DNA of 64,000 nucleotides from Polynucleobacter bastaniensis (lineage in GTDB: Bacteria > Pseudomonadota > Gammaproteobacteria > Burkholderiales > Burkholderiaceae). The translations under genes and the position numbers were made by a program. The notes under the pieces were generated by a model, which did no database searches, had not been told where the DNA came from, and saw nothing but the letters and a program-made list of their open reading frames with translations. Location of the stretch: positions 248,001-312,000 of the forward strand of contig NZ_JACVOU010000004.1 of NCBI RefSeq assembly GCF_018882205.1, in the 5' to 3' direction. Positions 25,489-34,141 of the stretch are shown here, piece after piece (within the stretch, counting starts at the first letter, position 1; every line of letters starts with the position of its first letter).

Positions 25489-27681
25489 TTAAGCCCCTAC
25501 TGGAATGCTAGTGTCGGAAACAAAAGTTTCAGCACCAGCTTCGATAACGTTGAAAGGAATATCTAAGGCCCAAGCTGCAGCAATCGCGGCGCCCAGATTT
25601 AATGGTTTCCATGGCTCACTGGCGCTAGGCTCAGAGTTATGCGGGACTGGAATACTCTTTTGATCATGCTTAGTGGACTTTAGAGTAATTTGTTGATTGC
25701 CGATCATCACGACACGACCACCGTTCTTAAGGTGCTCTTGTGCAATCGAGGATGAGGAGTCTTGAGTAAAGAAAATAACTTCGCCGTCACAGAGTTCCGC
25801 CATGCTGGCAACCATGGGATCATCTGCATTAAGAACAGCAACTCCCGTTGGTAGCACTACATCTACTTGAGTTCTGACGATACTGAACACTTGGTCTTCA
25901 TCGTAGATAGCGTATTGAGGAAAGTTGGCTTTTGGATCTACATTTAATACAACGCCTACTTGGCAGCGGTCGTAAGCTAATCCTTCTATCAACATAGATA
26001 GATTGTTATTTTCGATCACGGCCGCCTCAACTGCACGATTGAGTAAAGTGCGGCGGGCATTTTCCCAGTTAGCAGCATTGCTCTTTTGAATTGAGCGATG
26101 ACCAAAAAATAAACCTTTGCTACAAGAAAGACCGACATATAAATTCGTGAGTCGCAAGAAGTGGGCAATCATTTCAGCTACAGGGGTTTTGCCGCGAGCA
26201 CCACAAACTCCCACTACAGGGATACGGAAATCTGCTCCAGGTGGGAAGAGGTGGTCGGCGATCTCTTTGCCGACTGGTTGAGGTTTACCGCTGGCAGGTT
26301 TTAAGTGCATCAATAAGCCAGGCCCAGCATTAACTTCAACAATGGCTGCATTCTGCTCCTGTAGTGGCTTACTAATATCCTGCGCAACTAGGTCGACGCC
26401 AGCAATTTCTAATCCCACTACGCGAGCAGCGAGAGCAACTTGACTGGCTACATCTGGATGAACCAAGTCAGTGACATCAAAAGCGACATTGCCATTGCTT
26501 TGAATCAGAACTTTTTGATCTAAACCTGGAACACTGGTGCCGCTTAACTTTTGGCGCGCAAGTTCTAACTCCACCGCAGAGTCAATTCGAACTGGATTGA
26601 GTGGGCACTCTTCAGTTTTGCCGCGACGTGGATCGGAGTTAATTTGAATTTGTATCAACTCAAAAACAGTATGTTGGTTATCTCCAGTAACCCAAATAGT
26701 CTCACCTTTGGCAGCTGCAACTACTTTATTGCCAACTACTAGCAGGCGATGCTCATCACCCAGAATGTGCCGCTCCACTAGCACTTCGCTACCTTCATCG
26801 ATTGCAACAGCATAGGCTGCCTCAATCTCTTGTTGGGTATAGAGATTGATAAATACACCGCGGCCGTGGTTGCCGTCGATCGGCTTTATTACGACTGGTA
26901 AACCGATATCTTGAGCTGCTTCCCATGCATCATCAGCACTGGTAACTGTGCGACCCTCGGGGGTTGGAACTCCAGCGCTAGACAGAAGACTCTTCGTGAG
27001 ATCTTTGTCTCGAGAAATCGTTTCAGCGATGGCGCTGGTTTGATCGGTTTCTGCTGTCCAGATGCGACGCTGCTTAGCGCCATAACCGAGCTGTACTAAA
27101 TTACCTTCAGAGAGTCGGATAGAGGGGATGCCCCGCTCTTCGGCTGCATTCACGATGCAGGCGGTGCTAGGGCCAAGTAATAGATCATCGCCGAGCTCAC
27201 GCAGCTCCTCAAGAATGATAGCAACTAGTGCGACAGGATCTTTGGTGTCCTGGACTAGAGCAAGATATAAATCGCGAGCGTATTTGAGTGCAGTCAGTGT
27301 TACCTCTTCATTGATTGCGCTCACCATGACTTTATAAACACCGCGACGATCACCGTCACGTGCTTTACCAAAGCCGCCGGGGATGCCGGCTAAATTTTGT
27401 AATTCCAGGGTAAGGTGCTCAAGGATGTGAGCAGGCCAAGTGCCTTCCTCAACTCTTTTGAGAAATCCGCCAGCTTCACCATAGCTGCAGCGATGCTCTT
27501 GAAGACTGGGAAGCGCCCGAACAAGTCGGTCATAAAACCCAGGGATGAGATTGGAGGGGAAATCTTCTAATTCACCAATATCGAGCCAAACTTCAATAAC
27601 GGGATGGTAAGTCCACATATTGGGGCCGCGAAGATGCTTGACACTTAAGATCTCAATGGTTTTATCTAGTAATTGGGGCAT
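25489..27681 (-). CDS. Second cyanophycin synthetase-like protein (CphA'), with degenerate, truncated Mur-ligase domain
   Basis: This ~730-residue paralogue is first in the minus-strand operon. It shows KHLRGPNMWTYHPVIE near the N-terminus and a complete ATP-grasp domain (KPIDGNHGRGVFIN, EVNAGPGLLMHLKPASG). The Mur-ligase part has GVCGARGKTPVAEMIA where CphA has GTNGKTT, so the P-loop threonines are replaced, and the chain stops after LGAAIAAAWALDIPF, lacking the C-terminal Mur-ligase domain present in its neighbour. Paired cphA and cphA' genes are known in Burkholderiales such as Cupriavidus. The protein may act with CphA in a complex rather than alone (inference). The start at 27681 (MPQLLDKTIEIL) is preferred over the ATG at 27711, which is buried in a hairpin. 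Confidence 0.88.
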   Translation of the reverse strand: MPQLLDKTIEILSVKHLRGPNMWTYHPVIEVWLDIGELEDFPSNLIPGFYDRLVRALPSLQEHRCSYGEAGGFLKRVEEGTWPAHILEHLTLELQNLAGIPGGFGKARDGDRRGVYKVMVSAINEEVTLTALKYARDLYLALVQDTKDPVALVAIILEELRELGDDLLLGPSTACIVNAAEERGIPSIRLSEGNLVQLGYGAKQRRIWTAETDQTSAIAETISRDKDLTKSLLSSAGVPTPEGRTVTSADDAWEAAQDIGLPVVIKPIDGNHGRGVFINLYTQQEIEAAYAVAIDEGSEVLVERHILGDEHRLLVVGNKVVAAAKGETIWVTGDNQHTVFELIQIQINSDPRRGKTEECPLNPVRIDSAVELELARQKLSGTSVPGLDQKVLIQSNGNVAFDVTDLVHPDVASQVALAARVVGLEIAGVDLVAQDISKPLQEQNAAIVEVNAGPGLLMHLKPASGKPQPVGKEIADHLFPPGADFRIPVVGVCGARGKTPVAEMIAHFLRLTNLYVGLSCSKGLFFGHRSIQKSNAANWENARRTLLNRAVEAAVIENNNLSMLIEGLAYDRCQVGVVLNVDPKANFPQYAIYDEDQVFSIVRTQVDVVLPTGVAVLNADDPMVASMAELCDGEVIFFTQDSSSSIAQEHLKNGGRVVMIGNQQITLKSTKHDQKSIPVPHNSEPSASEPWKPLNLGAAIAAAWALDIPFNVIEAGAETFVSDTSIPVGA

Positions 27682-27702
27682 ATGTGGAGTGGGGGATTTC
27701 AG

Positions 27703-27725
27703 CGCCAACATAGAAAATGTTGGCG
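27703..27725 (-). promoter_or_regulatory. Hairpin in the 5' region of the cyanophycin operon
   Basis: CGCCAACAT and ATGTTGGCG form a perfect 9-bp stem with a 5-base loop, 22 bases before the chosen start codon. It contains the alternative ATG at 27711. It may be a translational or protein-binding control element; no T-run follows on either strand. Confidence 0.45.
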
Positions 27726-27891
27726 GAGATGTCTCAGACTGTCTCTCTGGTTCTAGTAATTATTCAAAATCCACAAAATTAGCAAAAATGCATAAAAAAG
27801 CCTGACTCGCCAATTTAACGGCTTTCCACCAACTAAAGTTGACAGTCTTACTAAATCTAAAAAATCTAGCTCCACTATACTTTTAAGACTA

Positions 27892-30234
27892 ATGAAGCCA
27901 GACATTTCCCCATCCGCTCCCCCGTTGCCAGGTCATTGGGCCAGTGTTTTAGCAGCTCCCCAAGCCCCAGTAAAAGACCCCAACTCCATACTGGCATGGG
28001 TTGAGCTTGATCTCGATGGTGAAATGCGCTTTGAGAAAAGCCTACTTTGTTTGATCCCTGCGGGCCTATTTTGGAGTGACGGTGCTCACTCAGAATTTTG
28101 GCCTGCTAGCTCTGGAGCTCATCTTTTGCATGGTGATCACTCTGGAGTGGGGCATCTCAAGCTAGAGTCTGAGACTAGTCTTCTACGACTCTGGTACTTC
28201 ACTCTGGCTGTCAATCCTCAAGTACTGCGCCTACAGAGTAGTTTTAAGCAGTTGATCAGGGGTGATCAGCTTAGTAACGAGCACGAGGCTTCTGAATACG
28301 ACAAACAAGTTTGTTCGGTGTGTTTAAGCCCCAAGCCTGCTAACTCAGACGCTTGTCCAACTTGCGATCCAGAGGAGGATGCCCCTCCATCGACTTGGAC
28401 TTTATTTAAGTTGTGGCGCTTTGCACGCCCATATAAAAAAGAGCTTTTGTTGGGTTTTGTCCTGACCTTGCTGTCAACTGGTGCCACATTAATTCCACCT
28501 TATTTGACGATGCCCTTGATGGATCATGTGTTGATTCCATACGAAAAAGGTAATCCGATTGATTTTGATTTTGCTAGCAAATATCTCTTCGCTTTATTTG
28601 CCGCAGCAATTGTTGCTTGGGGCCTTGGTTGGTGGAAAACCTACTTACTCGCATTAGTGAGTGAGCGCATCGGCGCAGATCTGCGTAATACGACTTTTGA
28701 GCATTTACTCAAACTATCCTTAGAGTATTTCGGTGGCAAAAGAACTGGCGACTTGATTGCGCGTATTGGCGCTGAGACAGATCGCATCTGCGTATTCCTA
28801 TCTTTATACGCTTTGGATTTCATAACTGATGTCATCATGATTACGATGACGGCAGCAATTTTGGTGTCGATCGATCCCTTACTTGCATTAGTCACTTTGG
28901 CACCACTGCCATTTATTGTATGGATGATTCATGTAGTGCGCGATAAGTTGCGCTTTGGTTTTGAAAAGATTGATCGCGTTTGGTCTGAAGTCACCAATAT
29001 CTTGACTGATACGATTCCAGGGATTCGGGTAGTCAAAGCCTTTGCTCAAGAAGATCGTGAGCTCAAGCGCTTTGTTGATTCCAATAAACACAATTTACAA
29101 ATTAATGATCGCGTCAATCGCGTATGGGGATTGTTCTCCCCAACAGTCACGCTGCTAACAGAAACCGGCCTCTTGGTAGTGTGGGGTTTCGGTATTTGGC
29201 AGGTTGCACATCAAAAGGTCACAGTTGGTGTGTTAATTGCATTTCTTGCTTACATTGGACGCTTCTACATTCGACTCGATTCAATGAGTCGCATCGTTTC
29301 GCATACGCAAAAAGCAGCAGCTGGGGCAAAGCGTATTTTTGATATTTTGGATCACGTATCGAGTGTTCCTGAGCCAATCAATCCAGCACCCTTGGGTGCA
29401 GTGAAAGGCCGTATCTCCCTGCGGGGTGTGGGTTTCCGCTATGGCAACCGTGCGGTTACTAAAGGAATCGATTTAGATATTGCCCCTGGAGAAATGATTG
29501 GTTTAGTAGGTCATAGCGGCTCGGGTAAGAGCACTTTGGTGAACTTGATTTGCCGCTTCTATGACGTGAGTGCTGGTTCGATTACCTTAGATGGACGTGA
29601 TATTCGTAGTATCAGAATTGCTGACTATCGCAAGCGTATTGGTTTGGTTTTGCAAGAGCCATTTTTATTCTTTGGCACGATTGCAGAGAATATTGCTTAC
29701 GGAAAGCCAGAGGCTACTCGCGAAGAAATTATTGAAGCGGCGCGCGCTGCACATGCCCATGAATTTATTCTTCGCTTACCACTTGCTTATGACTCATTAG
29801 TAGGTGAGCGCGGTCAATCCCTCTCAGGTGGAGAGCGTCAACGTATTTCTATTGCGCGTGCGTTGTTGATTAACCCAAGTATTCTGATTTTGGATGAAGC
29901 CACATCATCAGTAGACACCACCACTGAAAAAGAGATTCAGCGTGCTTTAGATAATTTGGTCAAGGGCCGCACTACGATTGCGATTGCCCATCGCCTCTCT
30001 ACTTTAAGAAAAGCAGACCGCTTGGTCGTGCTTGATAAAGGCGAGATCGTGGAGATTGGCTCGCATGATCAGTTGATGGATGCGCAGGGCGCGTACTATG
30101 CTCTCTATCAAGCTCAATTACGCCACGCTGCAGAGCTAGTTGAAGGTGGCGCTATTGGTGAAAGCATCGATGAGAATGAGCGCAAAGAAGAAAGCCTGCA
30201 AGTCATTGCTAAAGCAACTGGGGGCGGGGTATGA
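27892..30234 (+). CDS. Cyanophycin-associated ABC exporter (fused membrane and ATPase domains)
   Basis: This 780-residue protein is a half-size ABC exporter with an unusual N-terminal extension of ~165 residues. The extension ends in a zinc-ribbon-like C-x2-C-x10-C-x2-C (Cys141, 144, 155, 158). Six membrane helices follow (~180-460), then the ATPase: Walker A VGHSGSGKSTLV near residue 540, LSGGERQRISIARALL near 643, and ILILDEATSSVD near 663. The last ~50 residues are acidic. Database naming calls this family 'cyanophycin metabolism-associated ABC transporter', consistent with its position divergent from cphA'-cphA. The transported substrate is unknown. A TTGACA (27839) and a TATACT (27876) lie upstream but not at standard spacing. 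It overlaps the next gene by 4 bases. Confidence 0.88.
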   Translation: MKPDISPSAPPLPGHWASVLAAPQAPVKDPNSILAWVELDLDGEMRFEKSLLCLIPAGLFWSDGAHSEFWPASSGAHLLHGDHSGVGHLKLESETSLLRLWYFTLAVNPQVLRLQSSFKQLIRGDQLSNEHEASEYDKQVCSVCLSPKPANSDACPTCDPEEDAPPSTWTLFKLWRFARPYKKELLLGFVLTLLSTGATLIPPYLTMPLMDHVLIPYEKGNPIDFDFASKYLFALFAAAIVAWGLGWWKTYLLALVSERIGADLRNTTFEHLLKLSLEYFGGKRTGDLIARIGAETDRICVFLSLYALDFITDVIMITMTAAILVSIDPLLALVTLAPLPFIVWMIHVVRDKLRFGFEKIDRVWSEVTNILTDTIPGIRVVKAFAQEDRELKRFVDSNKHNLQINDRVNRVWGLFSPTVTLLTETGLLVVWGFGIWQVAHQKVTVGVLIAFLAYIGRFYIRLDSMSRIVSHTQKAAAGAKRIFDILDHVSSVPEPINPAPLGAVKGRISLRGVGFRYGNRAVTKGIDLDIAPGEMIGLVGHSGSGKSTLVNLICRFYDVSAGSITLDGRDIRSIRIADYRKRIGLVLQEPFLFFGTIAENIAYGKPEATREEIIEAARAAHAHEFILRLPLAYDSLVGERGQSLSGGERQRISIARALLINPSILILDEATSSVDTTTEKEIQRALDNLVKGRTTIAIAHRLSTLRKADRLVVLDKGEIVEIGSHDQLMDAQGAYYALYQAQLRHAAELVEGGAIGESIDENERKEESLQVIAKATGGGV

Positions 30235-30707
30235 GTCAGCATCAACAGTCGCACACATTAGAACGCGATGCGCTCGGTCAATTGGTATTCATCGATGCAG
30301 TTGGAACTTACCATGTTGGCGTTTATCCGATAAGGGCATATCCGATTACCGCACCAGGCGCCGGAATTTCCATCATGGATCAGTCGGGCAAAGAGTTGTG
30401 CTGGTTTGACGGCATCACCGCGATTCCTGAAGGCGAGTTAGCCCTGATTGAAGAAGAGCTGGCTACTCGCGAGTTCATGCCTGTAATTGAAAAAATCACC
30501 AAGGTATCGACTTTTGCAACCCCCAGTATTTGGGATATCGAAACCGATCGCGGCCCCACCAGAATTCGTCTCAAAGGCGAGGAAGACATTCGCCGCATAG
30601 CTGGTAATACGCTCCTGATTGCCGACTCCAATGGATTGCAATTTTTGATCAAAGATTCCACTCAGCTAGACAAAGTCAGTAAGAAGCTTTTGGATCGATT
30701 CCGCTAG
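30231..30707 (+). CDS. DUF1854 protein linked to cyanophycin genes
   Basis: This 158-residue protein has no catalytic motif I recognise. It matches the DUF1854 type associated with cyanophycin loci: LERDALGQLVFIDAVGTYHVG near the N-terminus, the segment PITAPGAGISIMDQSGKELCWF, then EELATREFMPVIEKI and a C-terminal TRIRLKGEEDIRRI with FLIKDSTQLDKVSKKLLDRF. It looks soluble and mostly beta in its first half. The ATGA overlap with the ABC exporter gene implies translational coupling and a joint function, perhaps as a regulatory or adaptor subunit of the exporter (inference). Confidence 0.85.
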   Translation: MSQHQQSHTLERDALGQLVFIDAVGTYHVGVYPIRAYPITAPGAGISIMDQSGKELCWFDGITAIPEGELALIEEELATREFMPVIEKITKVSTFATPSIWDIETDRGPTRIRLKGEEDIRRIAGNTLLIADSNGLQFLIKDSTQLDKVSKKLLDRFR

Positions 30708-30734
30708 GAGTTAATCCCTGCAAAATTCTTACTA

Positions 30735-30764
30735 GGGTAAGCACTAGGTAATTAGTGTTATCCC
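30735..30764. other. Imperfect inverted repeat between the DUF1854 gene and tctC
   Basis: GGGTAAGCACTA and TAGTGTTATCCC flank a 6-base loop; ten of twelve positions can pair in RNA (one as G-U), with a two-base internal mismatch. It is 28 bases after the DUF1854 stop and lacks a T-run. It could end the upstream transcript weakly or be an operator for the tct genes. Confidence 0.35.
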
Positions 30765-30890
30765 TGACTGTCCATTCAATAATTGTTGATAAGAGTCAAG
30801 TGCTCTCCCCTCAGATTAGGTAAAAATCCTCACATAACAAATAAAAGCCAAAGTAATATTGGTATTCAAATTTTTTTTGGAGGAGCGTTC

Positions 30891-31895
30891 ATGAAGATGA
30901 AGTTAAAAGAGGCATTGATTTCCACCGCATTAGCCCTCGGTGTTACAGGTGCTTCACCTGCGTTCGCTGCTTGGGAGCCGACGAAGCCAGTTGAGTTCAT
31001 TATTCCTGCCGGTCCTGGCGGTGGTGCTGACCAAATGGCCCGCATGATCCAAGGCATCATTACCAAAAATAACCTGATGAAGCAGGCAGTAATTCCTGTG
31101 AACAAGGGTGCCGGTGCAGGCGCTGAAGGTTTCTTGGCAATGAAAGAGGCTAAAGGCGATCCAAACAAGATCGTGATTACTCTCTCGAACTTGTTTACAA
31201 CTCCATTAGCAACTGGTGTTCCATTTAATTGGCAGGACATTACTCCTGTAGCGATGTTGGCTCTTGACCAATTCGTTTTGTGGGATAACGCTGACAAGCC
31301 ATACAAAACAGCCAAAGAATATATTGATGCCGCTAAGGCAGCTGGCCCAGGTAAATTTAAGATGGGTGGTACTGGCTCGAAGCAAGAAGACCAAATCATT
31401 ACCGTTGCCCTTGAAAAAGCGACTGGCGCTAAGTTCACCTACATCCCATTTAAAGGGGGTGGCGACGTTGCTGTTCAGCTCGTAGGTAATCACATTGATT
31501 CTTCTGTGAATAACCCAATCGAAGCGGTAGCGCAATGGCGTGCTAATAAGTTGCGTGCTCTCTGCGTATTCGATGACACACGGATGCCATACAAAGAAAA
31601 AGTGACCGAAACTATGTCATGGTACGACGTACCTACCTGTAACGAGGCAGGTGTAAAAACTGACTATGTGATGCTGCGCGGTATTTTCATGGCTCCAGGC
31701 GTAACTCAAGAACAGGTTGATTTTTATATCGATTTATTCAAGAAAGTACGCGCTACACCAGAATGGAAAAAGTTTATGGCTGATGGCGCATTCAATCAGA
31801 CATTTATGACTGGTAAAGAGTTTAGAAATTGGCTCACATTAAATGAAGCTTTGCATAAGCAGTTAATGACTGAAGCTGGTTTCTTGGCTAAGTAA
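30891..31895 (+). CDS. Tripartite tricarboxylate transporter substrate-binding protein (TctC/Bug family)
   Basis: This periplasmic solute-binding protein (334 residues) captures a carboxylate for the TctAB permease. The ATG at 30891 follows a GGAGG eight bases upstream and begins a clear signal peptide, MKMKLKEALISTALALGV to the cleavage region SPAFAAWEP. The mature protein starts KPVEFIIPAGPGGGADQMAR, the ligand-loop motif of the family, followed by GAGAEGFLAMKEAKGDPNK and FKGGGDVAVQLVGNHID. An upstream in-frame start at 30783 would destroy the signal peptide and is rejected. The family has many paralogues in Burkholderiales and the ligand (citrate, tartrate, other) cannot be told. A terminator-like hairpin lies between it and tctB. 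Confidence 0.92.
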   Translation: MKMKLKEALISTALALGVTGASPAFAAWEPTKPVEFIIPAGPGGGADQMARMIQGIITKNNLMKQAVIPVNKGAGAGAEGFLAMKEAKGDPNKIVITLSNLFTTPLATGVPFNWQDITPVAMLALDQFVLWDNADKPYKTAKEYIDAAKAAGPGKFKMGGTGSKQEDQIITVALEKATGAKFTYIPFKGGGDVAVQLVGNHIDSSVNNPIEAVAQWRANKLRALCVFDDTRMPYKEKVTETMSWYDVPTCNEAGVKTDYVMLRGIFMAPGVTQEQVDFYIDLFKKVRATPEWKKFMADGAFNQTFMTGKEFRNWLTLNEALHKQLMTEAGFLAK

Positions 31896-31910
31896 TTTTT
31901 CTAGGTACTC

Positions 31911-31944
31911 AATAGGACCCCTCATTAGTGGGGTCCTATTTTTT
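31911..31944 (+). terminator. Terminator or attenuator between tctC and tctB
   Basis: AATAGGACCCC and GGGGTCCTATT make a perfect 11-bp stem with an 8-base loop and a T6 run. It is 15 bases after tctC and 40 bases before tctB, within what should be one operon. Partial termination would raise the binding protein over the permease. Confidence 0.9.
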
Positions 31945-31984
31945 AAGTAGTTGTGCTAATTAAATTTATTAAAAAAGTATAAAA

Positions 31985-32512
31985 ATGTCTGAACATAAAA
32001 ATAATACAAATCAAGACTCACTGATTAGCGTGAGAATGATGGATATCGTTACCTCTATCGCATTCCTGGCTTTAGGCCTGACGGTAATGATCGGTAGTCT
32101 AAAGTTGGGTGCTAGTTGGGGAGTTGATGGCCCAGAGGCTGGTTATTTTCCTTTCTACATCAGCTTGATCATCATGCTCTCTAGCGCGGTTACTTTGTAC
32201 CAAGTTGCAGTTGTGAACAAGAATAAGAAAACAGAATCGTTTGTTGACAGAGAGCCTTCTAGGCAGGTGATGGCAGTATTGTTGCCAGCGATTGTGTTTG
32301 TTCTGGGTGTGCAGTTGATTGGTATTTATGTTGCTTCAGCCATCTACATCGCGATATTCATGGTTTGGTTGGGAAAATACCCAATCTGGAAGGCAATTGT
32401 TGTATCTCTTGGAGTGAGCGCTGCCCTCTACCTCATGTTCGAATTCTGGTTCCAAGTTCCATTGCCACATGGCTCATGGTTCAATCCGCTTGAGTTCATT
32501 GGCGTGCAATAA
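31985..32512 (+). CDS. Tripartite tricarboxylate transporter small permease subunit (TctB)
   Basis: This 175-residue inner-membrane protein has four hydrophobic segments: ~20-38 (MDIVTSIAFLALGLTVMI), ~52-75 (GYFPFYISLIIMLSSAVTLY), ~95-120 and ~130-155. The family feature GPEAGYFPFYISL after the first helix is present. TctB partners with the large TctA subunit to move substrate delivered by TctC across the membrane using an ion gradient. The ATG at 31985 is reached through a very AT-rich leader. It lies 45 bases before tctA. Function is assigned mainly from hydropathy, the short motif and gene order tctC-tctB-tctA. Confidence 0.88.
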   Translation: MSEHKNNTNQDSLISVRMMDIVTSIAFLALGLTVMIGSLKLGASWGVDGPEAGYFPFYISLIIMLSSAVTLYQVAVVNKNKKTESFVDREPSRQVMAVLLPAIVFVLGVQLIGIYVASAIYIAIFMVWLGKYPIWKAIVVSLGVSAALYLMFEFWFQVPLPHGSWFNPLEFIGVQ

Positions 32513-32557
32513 AAAAACAATAATTATTAAAAAAGATTAGAAAAGAAGGAGTCCAAG

Positions 32558-34057
32558 TTGGAAGAAATTAACGCTCTATTCAACGGCTTTGCCGTTGCAA
32601 TGACACCCTTTAACCTATTGTTGATGCTGGTTGGTGTTACGCTTGGTGTGATCATCGGCGTATTGCCTGGTCTAGGTGGCGCCAACGGAATTGCGATTCT
32701 GTTGCCATTGACTTTCACAATGCCGCCAACTTCCGCGATCATCATGCTGTCCTGTATCTACTGGGGTGCATTGTTTGGTGGTGCAATTACATCTGTACTC
32801 TTTAATATCCCGGGCGAGCCTTGGTCTGTTGCGACAACCTTTGATGGTTATCCAATGGCACGTAATGGAAAAGCTGGCGAGGCATTAACTGCAGCGTTCA
32901 CATCTTCATTCGTTGGTGCTTTCTTCGCAATTGTGATGATTACTTTCTTGGCACCATTGGTGGCGAAGTTTGCGCTCCAATTCGGTCCACCAGAGTTTTT
33001 CTCGGTTTACCTCCTTACCTTCTGTAGTTTTGTGGGTATGAACAAAGGTTCGCCATTCAAGACAATCTCCGCAATGATGTTGGGCTTTGCCTTGGCTACT
33101 GTTGGTATGGATACTGTGACAGGTCAGTTGCGCTTAACTTTTGGTAACCCAGAGTTGATGCGTGGATTTGACTTCTTGATTGCTGTGATCGGTTTGTTTG
33201 GTATCGGCGAGATTCTTCTTTCAATGGAAGAGGGCTTGGCTTTCCAAGGTGCTGCAGCGAAGATTCGCGGTAAGGTTGTTTGGGAAACTTGGAAGCAGTT
33301 GCCAAAATACTGGGCTACTTCATTACGCAGCTGTTTAATCGGTTGCTGGATGGGTATTACTCCAGGTGGTGCTACACCTGCATCTTTCATGGCTTACGGC
33401 GTTGCAAAGCGCGTATCCAAAGAAGGTGACAAGTTTGGTACTGGAAAAATGGAAGGTATTGTTGCTCCAGAAACAGCAGCTCACGCTGCTGGTACAGCCG
33501 CCTTGTTACCAATGTTGTCATTGGGTATTCCAGGCTCACCAACCGCAGCAGTGTTGCTAGGTGGTCTGTTGATCTGGGGTCTACAACCTGGTCCATTACT
33601 TTTCGTTGAGAAGCCAGACTTTGTTTGGGGCTTGATTGCTAGTATGTATTTAGGTAACTTGGCGGGCTTGTTTGTCGTATTAACTTGCGTACCACTATTT
33701 GCCTCAATCTTGAGAATTCCATTCTCAATCATTGCACCAGTCATTATTGTGATTTGCGCTGTGGGTGCGTACACCGTTCACAATGCCATGTTTGATGTCT
33801 GGTTGATGATGGGCTTCGGTGTTGTGGGCTATGTATTCAAAAAACTCGATTACCCAATGGCACCAATGGTCTTGGCTTTGGTGTTGGGCGACCGTGCAGA
33901 AGACTCCTTCCGCCAATCCATGTTGTTCTCACAGGGAAGCTTAGATATTTTCTTCTCTAACTACTTGGTAGGTGCAATTACTTCTCTCGCACTATTGCTT
34001 CTATTCTGGCCATTGATTGGTAAGTTTATTGGTAAGAAAAAGGTAGCTGCAGCGTAA
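32558..34057 (+). CDS. Tripartite tricarboxylate transporter large permease subunit (TctA)
   Basis: This 499-residue protein has about 11-12 membrane helices. It shows the family hallmarks GVLPGLGGANGIAILLPLTF near residue 37 and GITPGGATPASFMAYGVAKR near residue 266, plus PETAAHAAGTAALLPMLSLG and GIPGSPTAAVLLGGLLIWG. The start is a TTG (TTGGAAGAAATT) with AGAAGGAG eight bases upstream, and it gives the canonical N-terminus; no ATG is closer. It forms the channel of the transporter with TctB. The operon ends at a strong GC-rich terminator. Substrate is unknown. Confidence 0.94.
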   Translation: MEEINALFNGFAVAMTPFNLLLMLVGVTLGVIIGVLPGLGGANGIAILLPLTFTMPPTSAIIMLSCIYWGALFGGAITSVLFNIPGEPWSVATTFDGYPMARNGKAGEALTAAFTSSFVGAFFAIVMITFLAPLVAKFALQFGPPEFFSVYLLTFCSFVGMNKGSPFKTISAMMLGFALATVGMDTVTGQLRLTFGNPELMRGFDFLIAVIGLFGIGEILLSMEEGLAFQGAAAKIRGKVVWETWKQLPKYWATSLRSCLIGCWMGITPGGATPASFMAYGVAKRVSKEGDKFGTGKMEGIVAPETAAHAAGTAALLPMLSLGIPGSPTAAVLLGGLLIWGLQPGPLLFVEKPDFVWGLIASMYLGNLAGLFVVLTCVPLFASILRIPFSIIAPVIIVICAVGAYTVHNAMFDVWLMMGFGVVGYVFKKLDYPMAPMVLALVLGDRAEDSFRQSMLFSQGSLDIFFSNYLVGAITSLALLLLFWPLIGKFIGKKKVAAA

Positions 34058-34082
34058 GCTAAATAGCCTATCAAGCACAGAG

Positions 34083-34105
34083 AAGGGGGCGCAAGCCCCC
34101 TTTTT
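34083..34105 (+). terminator. Terminator after tctA
   Basis: AAGGGGGC and GCCCCCTT form an 8-bp stem with a stable GCAA tetraloop and a following T-run. It ends the tct operon 26 bases after the tctA stop. Confidence 0.93.
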
Positions 34106-34141
34106 CTATTCCTACAAAAAATCCGATAAAATCATTCCATC

